Shown here: positions 18,498-27,915 of the stretch, one piece after another
Numbering within the stretch: position 1 is the stretch's first letter
How the letters are laid out: the number at the start of each line of letters is the position of its first letter
Assembly: GCF_020889785.1 (NCBI RefSeq)
Contig: NZ_JACMYK010000012.1
Span: 37,330-101,329 of the forward strand
Direction: 5' to 3'
Length of the DNA stretch: 64,000 nucleotides
DNA from: Bradyrhizobium acaciae
Lineage (GTDB): Bacteria > Pseudomonadota > Alphaproteobacteria > Rhizobiales > Xanthobacteraceae
The notes under the pieces: generated by a model
What the model was told of the DNA's origin: nothing
What the model saw: the letters and a program-made list of their open reading frames with translations, nothing else
The model's database searches: none
Position numbers and translations under genes: made by a program

Positions 18498-19697
18498 ATG
18501 TCGAAATCGCTGAAGGCGCTGGGCCTTGCGGTGAGCGCGCTGGCGCTGACCTGTCTGTCGGCCGCAGCCCAGACCAAGGTCACCAATGAAGGCATCTCAC
18601 CGACCGAGATCGTGATCGGAACGCATCAGGATTTGTCCGGCCCGATCAAGGTCTGGGGCGTTCCGGTGTCGAACGGCATGAAGATGGCGGTTGAGGAGAT
18701 CAACGCCGGCGGCGGCATCAACGGCCGCAAGATCAAGATGATCCTGGAGGACAACGGCTACGACCCGAAGAAGGCCGTGCTGGCCTCGCAGAAGATGGTC
18801 GAGCGCGACAAGGTGTTCGCGATGATCGGCCCGATGGGGTCGCCGACCGTGCTTGCGGCGCAGGATATCCTGTTCGATGCGGGCGTGCTGCAGCTGTTCC
18901 CGCTGACCGCCGCCGAATTCACCTTCAAGTTCGATCCCGCCAAGCCGCAGGAGCGGCTGAAGTTCAACAACCTCCTGCCTTATGTCGAGAGCACGCGCGC
19001 CGCGCTCAAATACATGATGGAATGGAAGAACTTCAAGAAGCCCTGCATCATGCACCAGGACGACGAGTACGGAAAGAACGTGCTCGACGGCTTCACCCAG
19101 CAGCTCGGCGCGATGAAGGTGCCGCCGGCCTCGGTCACGAGCTACAAGCGCGGCGCCTCCGACTTCTCGGCGCAGGTTGCCAAGATGAAGTCCGACGGCT
19201 GCGATCTCGTCGTGCTCGGCACCGTGATCCGCGAAACCATCGGCGCGATGAACGAGGCCAGAAAGCTCGGCTGGGACGTGACCTTCCTCGGCGCCACCCC
19301 GACCAACGTGCTCGAAGTGCCGGCGCTCGGCAAGGAGGCCGTCGAAGGGCTCTACGCCGCCTCGGGCTTCGAGATTCCCTATGAGGACACTGCCAAGGGC
19401 AAGGTGAAGGACTGGCTGGTCAACTACAAGAAGATGTTCAACACCGACGCCAACACCCAGGCGATCATCGGCTACAACGCGGTGATGACCTTCGCCTTCT
19501 ACGCGCAGAAGGCGGGCAAGGATCTCACCGGCCAGAAGATGCTCGACGCGCTGGAGTCAGGCGACAAGTTCCTCGACATCTTCAGCTCGCCGCCGACCAG
19601 GTTCTCCAAGACCGATCATCTCGCCAACACCATCACCCAGGTGCAGCAGGTCAAGGGTGGCCGCTGGGTTCTGGTGAAAGACAATCTGATGTTCTGA
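18498..19697 (+). CDS. Branched-chain amino acid-type ABC transporter substrate-binding protein
   Basis: A 399-residue periplasmic binding protein (Peripla_BP_6 type). The signal peptide covers about residues 1-24 (MSKSLKALGLAVSALALTCL, cleavage after AAA). The mature start has GISPTEIVIGTHQDLSGPI, typical of LivJ/K-like proteins of Bradyrhizobium-type genomes. AAGGAGGAG lies 7 bp before the ATG. It is the last gene of the Liv operon. Paralogues of this family often bind aromatic or dicarboxylic acids rather than amino acids, consistent with the adjacent CoA ligase. Confidence 0.93.
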   Translation: MSKSLKALGLAVSALALTCLSAAAQTKVTNEGISPTEIVIGTHQDLSGPIKVWGVPVSNGMKMAVEEINAGGGINGRKIKMILEDNGYDPKKAVLASQKMVERDKVFAMIGPMGSPTVLAAQDILFDAGVLQLFPLTAAEFTFKFDPAKPQERLKFNNLLPYVESTRAALKYMMEWKNFKKPCIMHQDDEYGKNVLDGFTQQLGAMKVPPASVTSYKRGASDFSAQVAKMKSDGCDLVVLGTVIRETIGAMNEARKLGWDVTFLGATPTNVLEVPALGKEAVEGLYAASGFEIPYEDTAKGKVKDWLVNYKKMFNTDANTQAIIGYNAVMTFAFYAQKAGKDLTGQKMLDALESGDKFLDIFSSPPTRFSKTDHLANTITQVQQVKGGRWVLVKDNLMF

Positions 19698-19716
19698 AGC
19701 GCAGTTCGAGCTGGCC

Positions 19717-19837
19717 GTCATTGCGAGCCACCCGGTCGGCGCGAAGCGCCGCCGGATGACAGGCTCCGCGAAGCAATCCATCATTCCGCAAGCGCGGCGG
19801 CATGGATTGCTTCGTCGCTTCGCTCCTCGCAATCACG
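19717..19837. repeat. Palindromic repeat, CATTGCGAG family (copy 1)
   Basis: It starts GTCATTGCGAG, contains GAAGCAATCCAT and later ATGGATTGCTTCG, and ends CTCGCAATCACG. The same core arms recur at 53899-53982 and 58395-58479. It is a long interrupted inverted repeat located at the end of the Liv operon, where it could also end or stabilise transcripts from both sides. Confidence 0.7.
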
Positions 19838-19869
19838 ACTTACGGCCGTTACGTCCCGTAGCGATCAAT

Positions 19870-20615
19870 TCACCGCGCAGCAGGCCGCCACGCGGCTTCG
19901 GTGACCAGCGGCGCATCGACGTAGCGGCTGACGCCATTCTGGTCGATCACGAAGGTCGGCCGGAAACTCCTGATGTCGCTGTCCTCGATCATCGCCATGC
20001 GGCGATTGTCGAGCATCAGCCAGTGGCCGTCGAGCCGCGCCGCGACCACGGCATGGTCCTCGCCGCCGGGCAGGTCATGCATGACGACGATGCGCAAATC
20101 GTCCGGCGCGACGCCGGCCTTGCGCAGCGCCACGAATTTCGCGATCGCATAGTCCTCGCAATCGCCGCTGCCGCGCGCGAAGGTGGCGAGCGGCGTGGCC
20201 CAGACGTCGGGCTCGCCGTAGGTTGCAAGATCGCTGCCCGGACGGATCGCAAGGTTGATCGCGCGGTTGATTTCGCCCAGCCGCGCGCGCCTTGGCGCGC
20301 CCGTCCGGCATCGACGATCGCCAGGAACCGCAGCGCCTCCGGCGACGCGCAGCCGGCGCGATCGCTCTCGCAGTCTGCGAGTTGCACCAGTTCGCCGGCG
20401 AGCTGGCGCTGCACGCCGAGCCATTTATCGTAAAGGCCGCCGCCGGCAAGCAGGCTGGTGGCCAGACCGAACGGCTCGATTGATTTTCTGATCAGCGACG
20501 ACGGGCCGGGCGAAAGTATCGAGGCGGCATTGAGCTCGGTGACCGACGCCGCGAGCACCAACCCGAAGCCCAACATGACGGAACGCAGCGCAAACGAGCG
20601 AAGCGAGAATCCCAT
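19870..20615 (-). pseudogene. Frameshifted transglutaminase-like cysteine peptidase (BTLCP, LapG-like)
   Basis: Two overlapping frames together give one BTLCP-family protein of about 248 residues. The first (from 20615) has a signal peptide (LGFGLVLAASVTELNA) and the N-terminal region up to VDAGRARQG. The second carries GEINRAINLAIRPGSD, the catalytic Cys in GSGDCEDYA, His in GEDHAVV and Asp in LMLDNR. The change of frame is near 20280-20300, in a GC run with a perfect hairpin (GCGCGCC TT GGCGCGC on the plus strand). One base is missing, either as a true mutation or a read error. Family relatives such as LapG cut adhesins in the periplasm, and a large VCBS protein gene lies next door, divergently. 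Confidence 0.72.
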
Positions 20616-21208
20616 GTGACACCCCCTGTCCGCTCATCGGCGGGTGGACACTACACCGCACACGCGACCGGATCGTTTCATGCGCGAGCATGGCCAACGA
20701 TCCCTTCGAATCGACTTAAGATGTGGGCAATCCGGACGGCAGGCTGAAGGGCGTCTGCCCGGGGTCCCGAAAACTTTACCGGTTTGTGAAACGAACCGGC
20801 GAACCTTTTTCCACCGCGAAACGCCTCATGCTTGCTTTCTGGTTAACCCGGCCAGTCCGGGCACAGGATTGCTGCGATTTGTAAGCCAAGTCACAGCTTT
20901 AGCCGGAAAAATCGGGTCAAATGACCCCTCGGGGCTGTGGGGAAATAAAGGCAAGTAGAGAAATGCCAGTCAATACCACGAATACGTGGCTCAGTACGCA
21001 TCTTGGCTCGAATCCCATCTCATGGTACCGTCAGTCAAGTTCTGACTACATAGCTCTTCCGAGAGTGAGCCAAGTCACACCCACCCAAATGGCGCGGCCA
21101 GCACACCTTGCGAAAGCAAAGGATGGTTTCGCCAAGCTTTATCCGATGATATGCAGGCGTAATCATTCGGATACTTTACCAATATTAACCCTCGTGCGGT
21201 GATCCGCA
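20616..21208. other. 593-bp non-coding upstream region
   Basis: No convincing gene is seen. The region separates the BTLCP gene from the VCBS protein and is less GC-rich than its surroundings. It has a direct repeat: GTAAGCCAAGTCACAG (20881-20896) and GTGAGCCAAGTCACAC (21065-21080), 184 bp apart. It probably holds the promoters of both genes and a long leader of the VCBS gene. Confidence 0.5.
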
Positions 21209-24200
21209 GTGAACTTCGTTGGGAAATTCGACGGCCATTCGCCGAGCGTGGACGCTTATGTCCGCGGCTCGGCATACGTCGAAAGTGTTACCTCGCATGC
21301 TCCTCCTGGCGCGATCACGGTCGACGACGGGCAATTGCTGTTCACCGGCGACTTCAAGCGGACCGGGCTTGATCTCGTCATCTCGAAGGACGATCGGGAA
21401 CTCGTCCTGCGCGACTACTTCAAGGGCGAGAAGCACGCCGCCCTGGCATCGCCTGAAGGCGCGCATCTCACCGGCGACCTCGTCAACGCGCTCACTGGCT
21501 ACACCCAATATGCGCAGGCCGGCGGCGCCGCCGAACCGGCCAAGGTCATTGGCCATGTCACCAAGTTGGCGGGCAGCGCCACCGCCATTCGCAACGGCGT
21601 CGCGATCGTCCTGAACCAGGGCGACGCCGTCAACAAGGGTGACGTGGTGCAGTCCGGCGGCGACTCGACGCTCGGCATCACCTTCATCGACGGCACCGTG
21701 TTCGGTCTCGGACCGAACGCCAAGATGGTGCTGAACGAGATGATCTATGACCCGAACGGGTCGAGCAATTCGTCGTTGATGAGCCTCGTCTCGGGCACGA
21801 TCTCGTTCGTGGCCGGCGCCACCGCCAAGCACGGCGACATGAAGGTCGATACGCCGGTCGCGACCATGGGCATCCGCGGCACCGCGGTGCTGGTCGAGAT
21901 CGATTTCGACGTCCAAGGCACCGGTGGCGTGCCGCCCGCCAAATTCCAGGTGCTGGTCGAACCCGATGGCAGCACCGGCTCCTACATCCTGTTCGACAAG
22001 ACGACGCTCAATCCGATCGCAACCGTCGACCAGGCCGGCACCCAGACCATCGTCAACGGCCAGGGCAGCGTCAGCTTCGTCTCGTCGGCGCAACTGTCGA
22101 CCGACGCGCAGAAGCTGATCTCCGATGTCTTCGCGTTGAAGTTCACCGACAATTCGAATCCAAACACCAAGCTGACGACGAATTTCACGGACAGCATCGT
22201 CCCGTTCACGACCATCCTCAAGCTCGCTACCGGCGACGCTGTCGTGCCGACAAGCTTTCTGCTGGGTTTGACCAACGATACCCAGTCACAGGCTGCGCCC
22301 GGCAGGTCCGACCATATCCCCGGGGCGCCGCATGTCGTGACACAGGATGGTGCGTTCGCCGAACTGCCCGGGCAGACCCATAGCGGGCAGCCCGACACGG
22401 TGACCGGCCAGATCACATGGGTGGACGTCAATCTCGGCGACAAGCCGACCGCGACGGTCAGTTTCAATTCGTTCAGCTACCGGGACGCCAGCGGCCACGA
22501 CGTGACTTCGTCGCTGACGGCGGCGGAGCGCGCGGCCATCAATGCCGTCGAGATCCCGCTGCTGCTCGACCCCAATCCGCAGAACACCAACATCGGCTCG
22601 GCGAGCTGGACCTACAGCCTTGCCGACGGCGCGTTCGACTTTCTGGCCGCCGGCGAGACGCTGACGCTGACCTATCTCGTGCGCGTCGATAACAACTACC
22701 AGCTGAGCAACGAGACCGGCTTCAAGACCATCACCATCACGATCACCGGCACCAATGACACGCCGGTCGTGACGTCCGCGGCGCAGGTCGGCTCGATCAC
22801 CGAACTCCCGTGGACGACGAATTCCGCCGCGCCGGATGCGGCGCACGGCACCGTGACGTTTACCGATGCTGACCTCACCGACACGCACTCGGTCACCATC
22901 ACCGGCGTCACCGAGGCCGGCGTTACCAGCGGACTTGCCAACCAGGCCACCGTGCTGAGCTGGCTGTCGCTGGGCGCACTGACCGATTCGACCGATGGCG
23001 TGACCGGATCGCGCTCCTGGACGTTCTCGGCCGCCGACAAGAGTTTCGACTATCTCGCCGTTGGCGAGACGCTGACGCTGATCTACACGGTCCAGATCGA
23101 TGACCATCATGGCGGCGTCGTCACGGTCCCCGTCACGATCACGATCGTTGGCACCGATGACAAGCCGGTGATCACCTCGCCGACCCAGGCGGCTGCCATC
23201 ACCGAGACCGAAGGGGTGACCGGTTCGACGAAGCCGGATACCGCGTCCGGTACGGTCACCTTCACCGACGTCGATCTCAGCGACACCCACAGCATCACCG
23301 TGGCCGGGGTCACCGAAACGGGCGTGACCAAGGGGCTTCCCGATCAGGCGACGATACTGAGCTGGATATCGCTCGGCGTCCTGAAGGATTCGACCGGCGG
23401 CGTGACCGGATCGAGCGGCTGGACGTTCTCGGCCGCCGACAAGAATTTCGACTATCTCGCTGCCGGCGAGAAGCTGACGCTGAGCTACCTGATCCAGGTC
23501 GACGACCATCATGGCGGCGTCGTCACCCAGCCCGTGACGATCACCATCACGGGCACCAACGACGTCCCGACGTTTACGTCGGAACCGCCGATGGCGACCA
23601 TTGCCGAGCAACCCGACACGACGGGTTCATCGAAGCCGGACGTCGCCCAGGGCGTAGTGGCGTTTGCCGACGTCGATCTCAGCGACACTCACTCCGTGTC
23701 GATCACCGGCGTGGCGGAAACCGGAACGACCACGGGCCTGCCCGAGGACGAGTCGACGGTCCTGAACTGGCTCTCGCTGGGGACGCTGACCGATTCGACC
23801 GGCGGGGTGGCCGGATCGCAGGCCTGGACCTTCTCGGCTGCCGACAAGAATTTCGATTATCTTGCCGCCGGCGAGACGCTGACGCTGACCTACACCGTCA
23901 AGATCGACGACCATCATGGCGGCGTGATCAGCGAACCGGTGACGATCACGATTACCGGCAGCAACGATGCGCCAATTGTCACCTCGGCACCGCAGGCGGC
24001 CACCATTGCCGAGCAACCCGACACGACCGGTTCATCCAAGCCGGACAGCGCATCGGGCACGATGACGTTCACCGACGTGGACCTCAGCGACATCCACTCC
24101 GTCACCATCACCGGCGTGGCGGAAACCGGGGCGGCCACGGGTTTGCCCGAGGACACGTCCACCGTCCTGAACTGGCTGTCGCTGGGCACGTTGACGGATG

Positions 24201-25366
24201 CCACCAATGGCGCGACGGGATCGTCCACCTGGACCTTCTCGGCCGCGGACAAGAATTTCGATTATCTCGCCGTCGGCGAGACGCTGACGCTGACCTACAC
24301 GATCCAGGTCGATGACCATCATGGCGGCGTCATCACCACGCCTGTGACCATCACGATCAACGGCGCCAACGACGCGCCGACGCTCGCGGACGTCAATGCC
24401 GGCACGCTCACCGATACCGCGGCCTATGACACGTTCAGCCCGCTGACCGGCACGCTGCACGGCCATGACGTCGACGATGGTGAGACCGCGACGCTGACCT
24501 ACGCCGGCCTCAATTCGGACCACGTTGCCGTCAATTCGGCCATCACGGGCCTCTACGGCTCGCTCACGGTCAATAAGGACGGCACCTACAGCTATGTTCC
24601 CAATGATGCCGCGATCAACGCGTTGGCCAAGGGGACTTATGCCGACACGTTCACTGTCGAGACGATCGACGCGCACGGCGCGGCCGGGACCGCGACGTTG
24701 ACGATCGATGTCGTCGGCGCCAATGACGCGCCCGTGATTCATACCGATAACGTCACCATCGTCGAAAATGCCAACGGGACCGAGACAATCTCCGGCCTGA
24801 CCGTGACGGACGTCGATGCAACCGCTGTCGAGAATTTCACCCTGGCGGCCACGACGGCCGGTTCAGGCAGCAGCGTGACGCCACCAGCGCAGGCCGGCCA
24901 CCTGGCGGATATCAACGCAGCCCTCTCATCGTCGGTCCTCACCTATCACCCGGGCACCGCGCCGACCGACACGGTCACGCTCTCCGTGACCGACGGCAAT
25001 GGCGCGAGCGATACGGTCAACCTGATCTTCAACGTTCAGCAAAACCCGACCGCGCCGGTGACACTCACGAGCACCGCCGGCAAGGACGTGCTGTTCGGGA
25101 CGGCGGGTTACCAGGACCAGTTTGTGTTCGCGGCGAACTTCAGCCACGACACGATCATGAATTTCAAGCCCGGCCTCGACCATATCGACCTCACCGCTGT
25201 CGTCTCGACCAGCAGCGTCGATACCTGGATCAGCCAGCACGTCGCGCAATCGCCGACCAACGCGGCGGATACGCTGATCACCATCGACAGCGCGGATACC
25301 ATTACGCTGCGCAACGTCACGCCCTCGGAGCTTGGCCACAACGACTTCCTGCTTCACGTCACCTGA
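21209..25366 (+). CDS. Large FecR/VCBS-repeat surface protein, probable type I secretion substrate
   Basis: A 1385-residue protein with no classical signal peptide. Residues about 1-100 are a conserved-looking N-terminal module (DDGQLLFTGDFKRTGLDLVIS). A FecR-like domain lies at about 110-245 (VIGHVTKLAGSATAIRNG, then TPVATMGIRGTA). From about 390 to 1060 there are five VCBS/cadherin-like repeats, each ending with TITITGTND-type strands, followed by two more Ig-like units. The C-terminus has DVLFGTAGYQDQFVFA and FKPGLDHIDL and ends NDFLLHVT, as in type I secreted proteins. It is likely an adhesin. The GTG start is the first possible one after an in-frame stop (TGA 21200), and its ribosome site is weak. 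Confidence 0.85.
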   Translation: MNFVGKFDGHSPSVDAYVRGSAYVESVTSHAPPGAITVDDGQLLFTGDFKRTGLDLVISKDDRELVLRDYFKGEKHAALASPEGAHLTGDLVNALTGYTQYAQAGGAAEPAKVIGHVTKLAGSATAIRNGVAIVLNQGDAVNKGDVVQSGGDSTLGITFIDGTVFGLGPNAKMVLNEMIYDPNGSSNSSLMSLVSGTISFVAGATAKHGDMKVDTPVATMGIRGTAVLVEIDFDVQGTGGVPPAKFQVLVEPDGSTGSYILFDKTTLNPIATVDQAGTQTIVNGQGSVSFVSSAQLSTDAQKLISDVFALKFTDNSNPNTKLTTNFTDSIVPFTTILKLATGDAVVPTSFLLGLTNDTQSQAAPGRSDHIPGAPHVVTQDGAFAELPGQTHSGQPDTVTGQITWVDVNLGDKPTATVSFNSFSYRDASGHDVTSSLTAAERAAINAVEIPLLLDPNPQNTNIGSASWTYSLADGAFDFLAAGETLTLTYLVRVDNNYQLSNETGFKTITITITGTNDTPVVTSAAQVGSITELPWTTNSAAPDAAHGTVTFTDADLTDTHSVTITGVTEAGVTSGLANQATVLSWLSLGALTDSTDGVTGSRSWTFSAADKSFDYLAVGETLTLIYTVQIDDHHGGVVTVPVTITIVGTDDKPVITSPTQAAAITETEGVTGSTKPDTASGTVTFTDVDLSDTHSITVAGVTETGVTKGLPDQATILSWISLGVLKDSTGGVTGSSGWTFSAADKNFDYLAAGEKLTLSYLIQVDDHHGGVVTQPVTITITGTNDVPTFTSEPPMATIAEQPDTTGSSKPDVAQGVVAFADVDLSDTHSVSITGVAETGTTTGLPEDESTVLNWLSLGTLTDSTGGVAGSQAWTFSAADKNFDYLAAGETLTLTYTVKIDDHHGGVISEPVTITITGSNDAPIVTSAPQAATIAEQPDTTGSSKPDSASGTMTFTDVDLSDIHSVTITGVAETGAATGLPEDTSTVLNWLSLGTLTDATNGATGSSTWTFSAADKNFDYLAVGETLTLTYTIQVDDHHGGVITTPVTITINGANDAPTLADVNAGTLTDTAAYDTFSPLTGTLHGHDVDDGETATLTYAGLNSDHVAVNSAITGLYGSLTVNKDGTYSYVPNDAAINALAKGTYADTFTVETIDAHGAAGTATLTIDVVGANDAPVIHTDNVTIVENANGTETISGLTVTDVDATAVENFTLAATTAGSGSSVTPPAQAGHLADINAALSSSVLTYHPGTAPTDTVTLSVTDGNGASDTVNLIFNVQQNPTAPVTLTSTAGKDVLFGTAGYQDQFVFAANFSHDTIMNFKPGLDHIDLTAVVSTSSVDTWISQHVAQSPTNAADTLITIDSADTITLRNVTPSELGHNDFLLHVT
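22450..24390 (+). repeat. Five tandem VCBS-type coding repeats of about 402-411 bp
   Basis: The anchor WTFSAADKNFDYLA (or close) recurs at 22607, 23018, 23420, 23825 and 24230, giving periods of 411, 402, 405 and 405 bp. The first copy is diverged (WTYSLADGAFDFLA); the last four are close, even at the DNA level. Each unit begins with TGSSKPDxAxGTVTFTDVDLSD-like strands and ends with DDHHGGV and a beta strand. Confidence 0.85.
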
Positions 25367-25474
25367 AGGATCTCCTGGCCGCGCTGCCAGAGGCGGTGCA
25401 TTTGACCGGGCTGATTGTGCATTGCGCAGCTTGCGGCGATTGGAACAACTCCGCGCGCGTGATATCCAGACGGC

Positions 25475-27709
25475 ATGAGACGGCTGAAGGCGATACGAAG
25501 GTGGTTCGGACGGCGCTTCGGTTATGCGCGGCTGGCCTGCGTCGGGCTGCTGATCGGCCTCGCCGCGCTGCGGGTCGTGGATCCGGCTCCGGTGCAGGAG
25601 CTTCGCGTCCGGACGTTCGACACGTTCCAGGTGATCGAGCCGCGCCGGAAGACCGCGCGGCCGGTCACCATCGTCGATATCGACGAGAAGAGCCTCGCCG
25701 ATACCCGGCTCGGGCAATGGCCCTGGCCGCGAACGCGGCTCGCCGACATCGTCACCAATCTCACCCGGCTCGGCGCCGTGGTGATCGCGTTCGACGCGGT
25801 GTTCTCCGAGCCGGATCGCCTCAACCCCGATATCGCGGCCGATACGTTCAGTAATCTCGACGAGGAAATGCGGGCCAGGCTGCGGCAGTTGCCGAGCAAC
25901 GACAGCATCTTCGCCGAGGCCATCAGAAGCTCGCGCGTGGTGCTCGGCGAATCCGGTGGCCCCAACGTGCGCGCCGACCTCAATGAAAGGCTTCCGGTCA
26001 CCGGGCTTGCGACGCTCGGCGAGGAGCCGCAGCCCTTTATGTTCATGTTTCCGGGGTTGCTGCGCAACGTGCCGGTGCTGGAGGAGGCCGCCGCAGGCCG
26101 CGGCCTGTTCACGATCAGGCCGGAGCGCGACGGCATCGTGCGCCGCGTCCCGATGATCATGGTGGCGCAGGGCATCACTATGCCGTCCCTGAGCTTCGAG
26201 ATGCTGCGGGTGGCGAGTGGTTCGGGCACTATCCTGATCAAGACCGACAAGGCCGGTATCCAGAGTCTCGGCCTCAAGGGCTTTGCGATCCCGACCGATC
26301 TCCACGGCCAGCTCTGGATTCACTACGCGCGCCGCGACCCCTCGATCTATGTCTCGGCCGTCGACGTGCTGGATGGGCGCGTCCCGCCGGACCGGATCGC
26401 CGGCAAGCTGATCCTGATCGGCACCTCCGCGGTCGGGCTCAACGACATCAAGACCACGCCGGTGACGCCGGCGATGCCCGGTGTCGAGGTTCATGCCCAG
26501 GTGTTGGAGAGCGCGCTGACCGGCGACGTCGTTTCGCAGCCGAACTACGGCATCGGCATCGAGTTTTTCGCCGCGCTGATCATGGGGCTCCTGGTCATCG
26601 CCTTCGCGCCGAAGTTCGGTCCGATCACGCTCGTCGTGGTCGGCGGGATGTTCGCCTCGGTACTGACCGGCACGTCCTGGTACTTCTACTCCCAGCACCG
26701 GCTCCTGATCGATTTCACCTATCCGCTGATGTCGACCACGGCGATCTACCTGACGCTGATCTTCTCCGCCTTCGTGCGCGAGCAGCAGCAGCGCCGGCAG
26801 ATCAGGTCGCAGTTCGTGCAGTACATGTCGCCGGCGCTGGTCGAGCAGCTTGCCAACGCGCCGGAACGGCTCGTGCTCGGCGGCGAGGAGCGCGAGATGA
26901 CCATCATGTTCTCGGACATGCGTGGCTTCACCTCGATCTCGGAAACCTACAAGAGGGATCCGCAGGGCCTCACGGCGCTGATGAACCGCTTTCTCACCCC
27001 GCTCACCAACGCGATCCTCGCGCGCAAAGGCTATATCGACAAATATATGGGCGACGCCATCATGGCGTTCTGGAATGCGCCGCTCGACGACAAGCAGCAC
27101 CACCTCAACGCCTGCGAGGCCGCGCTCGACATGCTGGAGCGCGTCGACCAGCTCAACGAGACGCGCGAGCAGGAGGCCAAGGACGGCGGTCACGTCTATG
27201 TCCCGCTCAACATCGGCGTCGGCCTCAACACAGGCACCTGCGTGGTCGGCAATATGGGATCCGATCTGAAGTTCAATTATTCGGTGCTCGGCGACAGCGT
27301 CAATCTAGCGGCGCGACTCGAGGGGCAGTCCAAGGAGTACGGCTTCCCGATCATCGTGGGATCGAAGACCGCGCTCGCGGTGAAGGAGAAGTTCGCGATC
27401 CTCGAGCTCGACTTCATCATGGTCAAGGGCAAGAAGGAGCCCGAGGTGATCTATGCGATCGCCGGCCGCGAGGACGTTGCCCAATCGGGCCGTTTCCAGC
27501 GGTTGCGCAACCTGACCATCGAGATGCTCGCCTGCTACCGCGGCCGTGATTGGGACGGCGCGCTGGCCGCGATCGAGCGTGGCCGCAAGACCGACGAGGC
27601 GCAGTCGTTGCAATACCTCTACCGTCTCTATGAGGCGCGCATCCGCGCCTTCCAGAAAGAGCCGCCGCCGGACGATTGGGACGGCGCCTTTGCGTTGACG
27701 ACGAAATAG
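25475..27709 (+). CDS. CHASE2-domain adenylate/guanylate cyclase
   Basis: A 744-residue membrane signalling enzyme that makes a cyclic nucleotide. One N-terminal span (about 20-37) is followed by an extracytoplasmic CHASE2 sensor (about 45-350), three membrane spans (about 360-435) and a class III cyclase domain (about 470-660). The two metal-binding aspartates are D481 (FSDMRGF) and D527 (KYMGDAIMAFW). YSVLGDSVNLAARLE carries the C-terminal catalytic residues. The KYMGDA lysine favours ATP as substrate. It starts 108 bp after the VCBS protein on the same strand and may respond to the cell-surface state. The ligand is unknown. Confidence 0.93.
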   Translation: MRRLKAIRRWFGRRFGYARLACVGLLIGLAALRVVDPAPVQELRVRTFDTFQVIEPRRKTARPVTIVDIDEKSLADTRLGQWPWPRTRLADIVTNLTRLGAVVIAFDAVFSEPDRLNPDIAADTFSNLDEEMRARLRQLPSNDSIFAEAIRSSRVVLGESGGPNVRADLNERLPVTGLATLGEEPQPFMFMFPGLLRNVPVLEEAAAGRGLFTIRPERDGIVRRVPMIMVAQGITMPSLSFEMLRVASGSGTILIKTDKAGIQSLGLKGFAIPTDLHGQLWIHYARRDPSIYVSAVDVLDGRVPPDRIAGKLILIGTSAVGLNDIKTTPVTPAMPGVEVHAQVLESALTGDVVSQPNYGIGIEFFAALIMGLLVIAFAPKFGPITLVVVGGMFASVLTGTSWYFYSQHRLLIDFTYPLMSTTAIYLTLIFSAFVREQQQRRQIRSQFVQYMSPALVEQLANAPERLVLGGEEREMTIMFSDMRGFTSISETYKRDPQGLTALMNRFLTPLTNAILARKGYIDKYMGDAIMAFWNAPLDDKQHHLNACEAALDMLERVDQLNETREQEAKDGGHVYVPLNIGVGLNTGTCVVGNMGSDLKFNYSVLGDSVNLAARLEGQSKEYGFPIIVGSKTALAVKEKFAILELDFIMVKGKKEPEVIYAIAGREDVAQSGRFQRLRNLTIEMLACYRGRDWDGALAAIERGRKTDEAQSLQYLYRLYEARIRAFQKEPPPDDWDGAFALTTK

Positions 27710-27762
27710 GCGCTAACCCTGCGTCGTCCCGGCTGACGACGAAAATAGACGCCACAAACCCG

Positions 27763-27882
27763 GCGTCGTCCCGGCGAAAGCCGGGACCCATAACCACGAA
27801 TGGGTATTGTTAGAAAGCCGTCTGGCCGCGTGCCTGTTGCCACCGCCGCGGCGTATGGGTCCCGGCCTTCGCCGGGACGACG
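27763..27882. repeat. Palindromic repeat, CGTCCCGGCGAAAGCCGGGA family (copy 1)
   Basis: CGTCGTCCCGGCGAAAGCC..., GGGACCCATAACC and, at the far side, TATGGGTCCCGGCCTTCGCCGGGACGACG form long inverted arms. A partial extra arm lies at 27722-27740. It sits between the convergent cyclase and binding-protein genes, so it may serve as a two-way transcript end. A related, more diverged copy is at 42157-42312. Confidence 0.7.
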
Positions 27883-27915
27883 GCGGAGAGATTTGCGCGG
27901 CGACGGCCAACAAGC

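Noticed and set aside
20644..21202. Two short plus-strand frames (104 and 93 codons) in the upstream region of the VCBS gene
   Set aside because: No ribosome site, no recognisable motif and atypical composition; the region is better seen as regulatory.
21500..21560. LapG cleavage site in the VCBS protein
   Set aside because: GGAAEPA does not fit the [TAP]AA[GVSP] pattern well, so I did not annotate a site.
24926..27193. A 755-codon minus-strand open frame opposite the CHASE2 cyclase
   Set aside because: Arg/His/Asp-rich composition with no motifs, while the opposite strand has a full cyclase; a shadow.
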